Assembly: GCA_900548465.1 (NCBI GenBank)
Contig: URKY01000068.1
Span: forward strand, 1-8,966
DNA: 8,966 nt
Direction: 5' to 3'
Source of the DNA: an uncultured Eubacterium sp.
GTDB lineage: Bacteria > Bacillota > Clostridia > Lachnospirales > Lachnospiraceae
This document shows positions 6,898-8,966 of the stretch, one piece after another; position 1 is the stretch's first letter, and the number at the start of each line of letters is the position of its first letter. Below the pieces are notes generated by a model. The model searched no databases. It was not told the origin of the DNA and worked only from the letters and a program-made list of their open reading frames with translations. The position numbers were made by a program, and so were the translations under genes.

Positions 6898-7277
6898 TGA
6901 ATAAAAAAACTCTTTCTCTTTCTCCTCTTTCTCATACATGGATTTTAGATTTTGATGGAACTCTTGTAATTCATAATGGTTACAAGACAGGAGAAGATCG
7001 CTTTCTTCCTGGAGCCCTGGAGTTTCTTCAATCTATACCGAAGGAGGATGTGGTTATTATACTTACTGCTAGGGAGCCTGGTGCTAAGATGAGGACAGAG
7101 CAATTCTTGAAAAAGAATAGCGTTCGTTATGACCATATTTTATTTGGGATTCCAATGGGAGAACGCATTTTAATGAATGATACAAAACCCTCAGGTTTGC
7201 GTTGTGCCTATTCTGTATGTCCCAATAGGGATGAAGGACCAATCAATTTTTCATTTGTCATTGATAAGAATCTTTAA
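6897..7277 (+). CDS. Small HAD-superfamily phosphatase
   Basis: This 126-residue protein starts at the ATG overlapping the previous stop codon. GAGG in 'tagaggaata' sits 8-10 bases upstream, a better position than the in-frame ATG at 6876, which lies inside the preceding gene. Motif I is 'ILDFDGTLV' (D18 and D20, the classic nucleophile and acid/base pair), motif II is 'ILTARE' (T57), and motif IV is 'LMNDTKPSG' (N94, D95). The lysine of motif III may be in 'FLKKNS' (72-73). It has almost no cap domain, as in compact HAD phosphatases that act on larger or exposed substrates. In this operon it most simply removes a phosphate from a sugar phosphate, such as the epimerase or isomerase product, so that the kinase can place a new one. 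The class is firm; the substrate is inferred. Confidence 0.85.
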   Translation: MNKKTLSLSPLSHTWILDFDGTLVIHNGYKTGEDRFLPGALEFLQSIPKEDVVIILTAREPGAKMRTEQFLKKNSVRYDHILFGIPMGERILMNDTKPSGLRCAYSVCPNRDEGPINFSFVIDKNL

Positions 7278-7291
7278 AAAAGGTGGGATAA

Positions 7292-8182
7292 ATGCAAATT
7301 TTAAAACCTATAGTTCATGAAACGGTTTGGGGTGGAAGTAAGTTGACTCCATTCTCTGGAAGTACATGTGAAAAAATTGGGCATCTTTATGCTTGCATTG
7401 ACAATTCTTCTTTTAAATCTGAAATTATCTCTGGATCTTTCTCTGGGAAAAATATCCATGATTGGTTTATTTCAAACAGAAAAAGATATGGTTTAGAGAA
7501 TTATGATGAATTGCCAGTTCTGATGGCTTTGGTAGAAGCTGCAGATAATCTTTCTATCCAAGTACATCCAGATGACGAAATGGCAAAGAGGCTGATTGGT
7601 AAAACATTTGGAAAAAATGAATCTTTTTTTACAATAGAACCGCCTGAATCTGGATATATGTACAACGGTTGTACTGCCTCTTCAAAGCAAGATATGGCAC
7701 GTCTTATATCTGAAGCGCGTTGTCTGGAAGGGGTAGACACTCTTGCTATACGAAAAGGTGATTATGTTTATGTTACTGGAGGTACATTACACGCTGCTTC
7801 TAGAGGATCACTTTCTTTCGAAATAGAAGAAAATTGTGATGCAACATACAGATTTTTCGATTTTAATCGAATTGACAAGAATGGGAAAAAAAGACCTCTT
7901 CAGGTTGAAAAGGCCTTAGCTTGTCTTAACATTCATCAAAAATCGTCTGTGCGCCAATATAACGGCGAAGAACAAATTGTTGAACGGATGTATTCGACAC
8001 AGCATTTGGTCGGAAAGAAAAATTTTAAAAATAATGAAAGTTCTTTCATTATAGCTGTATTGATCAAAGGATCTAAACAGATTAATTTAAACAATTTATT
8101 GCCAGGTTGTGCTGTTATTCTTGAACCCGGAGATCAAATTGATTTAGATGGTTGTGAGTGGATATTCGTCAGAGTATTCTAG
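7292..8182 (+). CDS. Class I mannose-6-phosphate isomerase family protein
   Basis: At 296 residues this is close to the length of the short bacterial ManA enzymes (about 315). These are zinc-dependent cupin-type isomerases that interconvert fructose-6-phosphate and mannose-6-phosphate. The zinc site is intact: 'NLSIQVHPDDE' gives Q90 and H92, 'GKNESFFTI' gives E110, and 'GGTLHA' gives H167. The segment 'SFEIEENCDATYRFFDFNR' matches the family's 'EIQQnSDtTYRlyDw.R' block, including R187. The N-terminal block is less typical: 'CEKIGHLYACIDNS' stands where the family has 'IGExWEis'. The preceding AGGTGGG ribosome site is strong, and the gene lies 14 bp after the phosphatase stop, so it belongs to the same operon. 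It may supply mannose-6-phosphate for a GDP sugar or act on another aldose/ketose pair. The gene name manA is not given because the activity is uncertain. Confidence 0.85.
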   Translation: MQILKPIVHETVWGGSKLTPFSGSTCEKIGHLYACIDNSSFKSEIISGSFSGKNIHDWFISNRKRYGLENYDELPVLMALVEAADNLSIQVHPDDEMAKRLIGKTFGKNESFFTIEPPESGYMYNGCTASSKQDMARLISEARCLEGVDTLAIRKGDYVYVTGGTLHAASRGSLSFEIEENCDATYRFFDFNRIDKNGKKRPLQVEKALACLNIHQKSSVRQYNGEEQIVERMYSTQHLVGKKNFKNNESSFIIAVLIKGSKQINLNNLLPGCAVILEPGDQIDLDGCEWIFVRVF

Positions 8183-8426
8183 TAATAATTTAAATGGGCT
8201 GAAAGATAATACATTGATTATTTTTCAGCTCATGAGATCCTCGTATAGAAATCAAGCCCCTTAGCAGAGTGGAGATACCTCGTTCCTGCGTGTGACTCTC
8301 AAGCGCAAGCTTTTTTTTCAACCCGCTCCGGTGAACATCAAATGATCTTTCGCCGAAATTGTTTTTAAAAAATAAGTTGCAGTGTTTGATCAAGCAGCCT
8401 CTGGCAGAAGCTTTTCCTCAAGCCGC
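8183..8426. other. Noncoding stretch between the sugar operon and the IS3 remnant
   Basis: Apart from the hairpin at its left end I see no gene. A - strand frame of 67 codons (8393-8190) has no ribosome site and no family features. Near 8377 the words TTGCAGTG and TGATCAAG may be part of the outer end of the IS3-type element whose gene follows. Confidence 0.5.
8196..8231. terminator. Candidate transcription terminator hairpin after the sugar operon
   Basis: GGGCTGAAAGATAAT and ATTATTTTTCAGCTC can pair over 15 positions as RNA, including two G-U pairs, around the 6-base loop ACATTG. It begins 14 bp after the isomerase stop. No separate T-run follows; the T-rich stretch is part of the 3' arm. 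It is a convincing hairpin but only a probable terminator. Confidence 0.5.
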
Positions 8427-8966
8427 CTATTTTCGGGGTTGTGCTATACCCTGCCAATCGGAGTGCAGTTCAACACAGTATCGCTGGGTGGTTTCTGCGC
8501 CCCTCCAGCTTTGCCTCTTTGCGTCAGCGCAGCACCTCCGCATTTTCGCCGCAGTAGCGCTGTCCAGGTGTAACCATTCGGATGCCCTGATGTCTGTGGT
8601 GTTCGCTGTCATGTTCTCCAAAGTCCTGCATCCATTGCTCAACTTCCCCGACACTGTCAAGGCCGTCTCGAGGATACAGTTAATTGCCGCTGTACTTGAT
8701 ACTTGAGCGTGCTGAAGAAGAACTCAGAATACGGGTTGTCATTGCTGACTCGCGGACGGCTGTGCGAGAAGATAATTCCGTTCTTCTCTAGCAAAGCCAT
8801 AGTGGATGCGGTTTTCATGCTTGCGCCATTGTCTGAGTGCACGACAAGCTGTCCGGGCCTGAATCCATATTTTCGGAAGGCATCCCCGTGAAAGACCACG
8901 GAAAAATCAGCATTGTCAGCGTCGACCCCCCTGGCTCTCACAAACCATACGGCTATAGACGCCGAC
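8427..8966 (-). pseudogene. IS3-family transposase (OrfB, rve integrase core), broken, runs off the right edge
   Basis: The gene enters from the right edge with 'VGVYSRMVCES', typical of the stretch after the first catalytic Asp, then shifts frame near 8925-8945. The next piece (to 8657) has 'YGFRPGQLVVHSDNGASMK', with the second catalytic Asp, and 'SRPRVSNDNPYSEFFFSTLK', with the catalytic Glu. A further one-base shift near 8665 leads to 'YPRDGLDSVGEVEQWMQDF' and 'HRHQGIRMVTPGQRYCGENA', the family's conserved C-terminal block. An in-frame TGA follows at 8524-8526. A last frame ends '...SDWQGIAQPRK' at 8427. With several lesions the enzyme is inactive. Base composition is clearly less AT-rich than the neighbouring operon, indicating a different origin. 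It is of a different family from the IS30 element on the other side of the operon. Confidence 0.88.

Noticed and set aside
7501..7740. Open frame of 79 codons antisense to the isomerase gene
   Set aside because: It is a shadow of a clearly conserved gene with intact zinc-site motifs on the + strand.
8359..8706. Open frame of 115 codons on the + strand, with a second overlapping one at 8382-8573
   Set aside because: Both are antisense to the IS3 transposase remnant. The conserved GIRMVTPGQRY and NPYSE motifs read on the - strand.
3247..8966. Composite transposon carrying the sugar operon
   Set aside because: The flanking elements belong to different families (IS30 and IS3) and are both inactivated, so they cannot form one classical composite unit.
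1..8966. CRISPR array, tRNA or rRNA genes
   Set aside because: I found no regularly spaced repeats, no cloverleaf-like segments and no rRNA-like conserved blocks on either strand.

Overview
The window is AT-rich bacterial DNA that looks like part of a surface-polysaccharide (capsule or O-antigen) biosynthesis locus, broken up by decayed insertion sequences. The sugar genes are strikingly AT-rich. The insertion-sequence (IS) remnants at about 3.6-4.2 kb and 8.4-8.97 kb are visibly more GC-rich. This suggests a low-GC polysaccharide module inside a genome of higher GC. The IS30- and IS3-type remnants and the gene types are compatible with a host-associated proteobacterium, but the sequence does not fix the taxon.

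Layout. Positions 1-2456 hold the 3' end of a probable glycosyltransferase (GT9-like fold) and, 3 bp later, a two-domain HAD-type protein of the kind common in polysaccharide loci. Both are on the + strand and probably belong to an operon entering from the left. Positions 2457-4680 contain no intact gene. They hold an old IS remnant, a broken reading frame I do not recognise, and a nearly complete but dead IS30-family element with both terminal inverted repeats (3247-3273 and 4329-4355). About 320 bp of relict DNA follow.

A second + strand operon, positions 4692-8182, has four tightly packed intact genes. They are a ribulose-phosphate 3-epimerase homologue, a fused nucleotidyltransferase and APH-type kinase, a small HAD phosphatase, and a class I mannose-6-phosphate isomerase homologue. 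A TATAAT box and an 8-bp direct repeat lie just upstream. A 15-bp-stem hairpin lies 14 bp after the last stop codon. From 8427 to the right edge the - strand carries the C-terminal part of a broken IS3-family transposase.

How the genes may work together (inference). The aldose/ketose isomerase and the C3-epimerase can interconvert sugar phosphates. The phosphatase can remove the original phosphate. The kinase half of the fusion can re-phosphorylate at another position, and the nucleotidyltransferase half can then make a nucleotide-activated sugar. The glycosyltransferase upstream would belong to the same polysaccharide. The four-gene module, flanked by different dead IS elements, is the most interesting part of the window. 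Its product sugar cannot be named from sequence alone.
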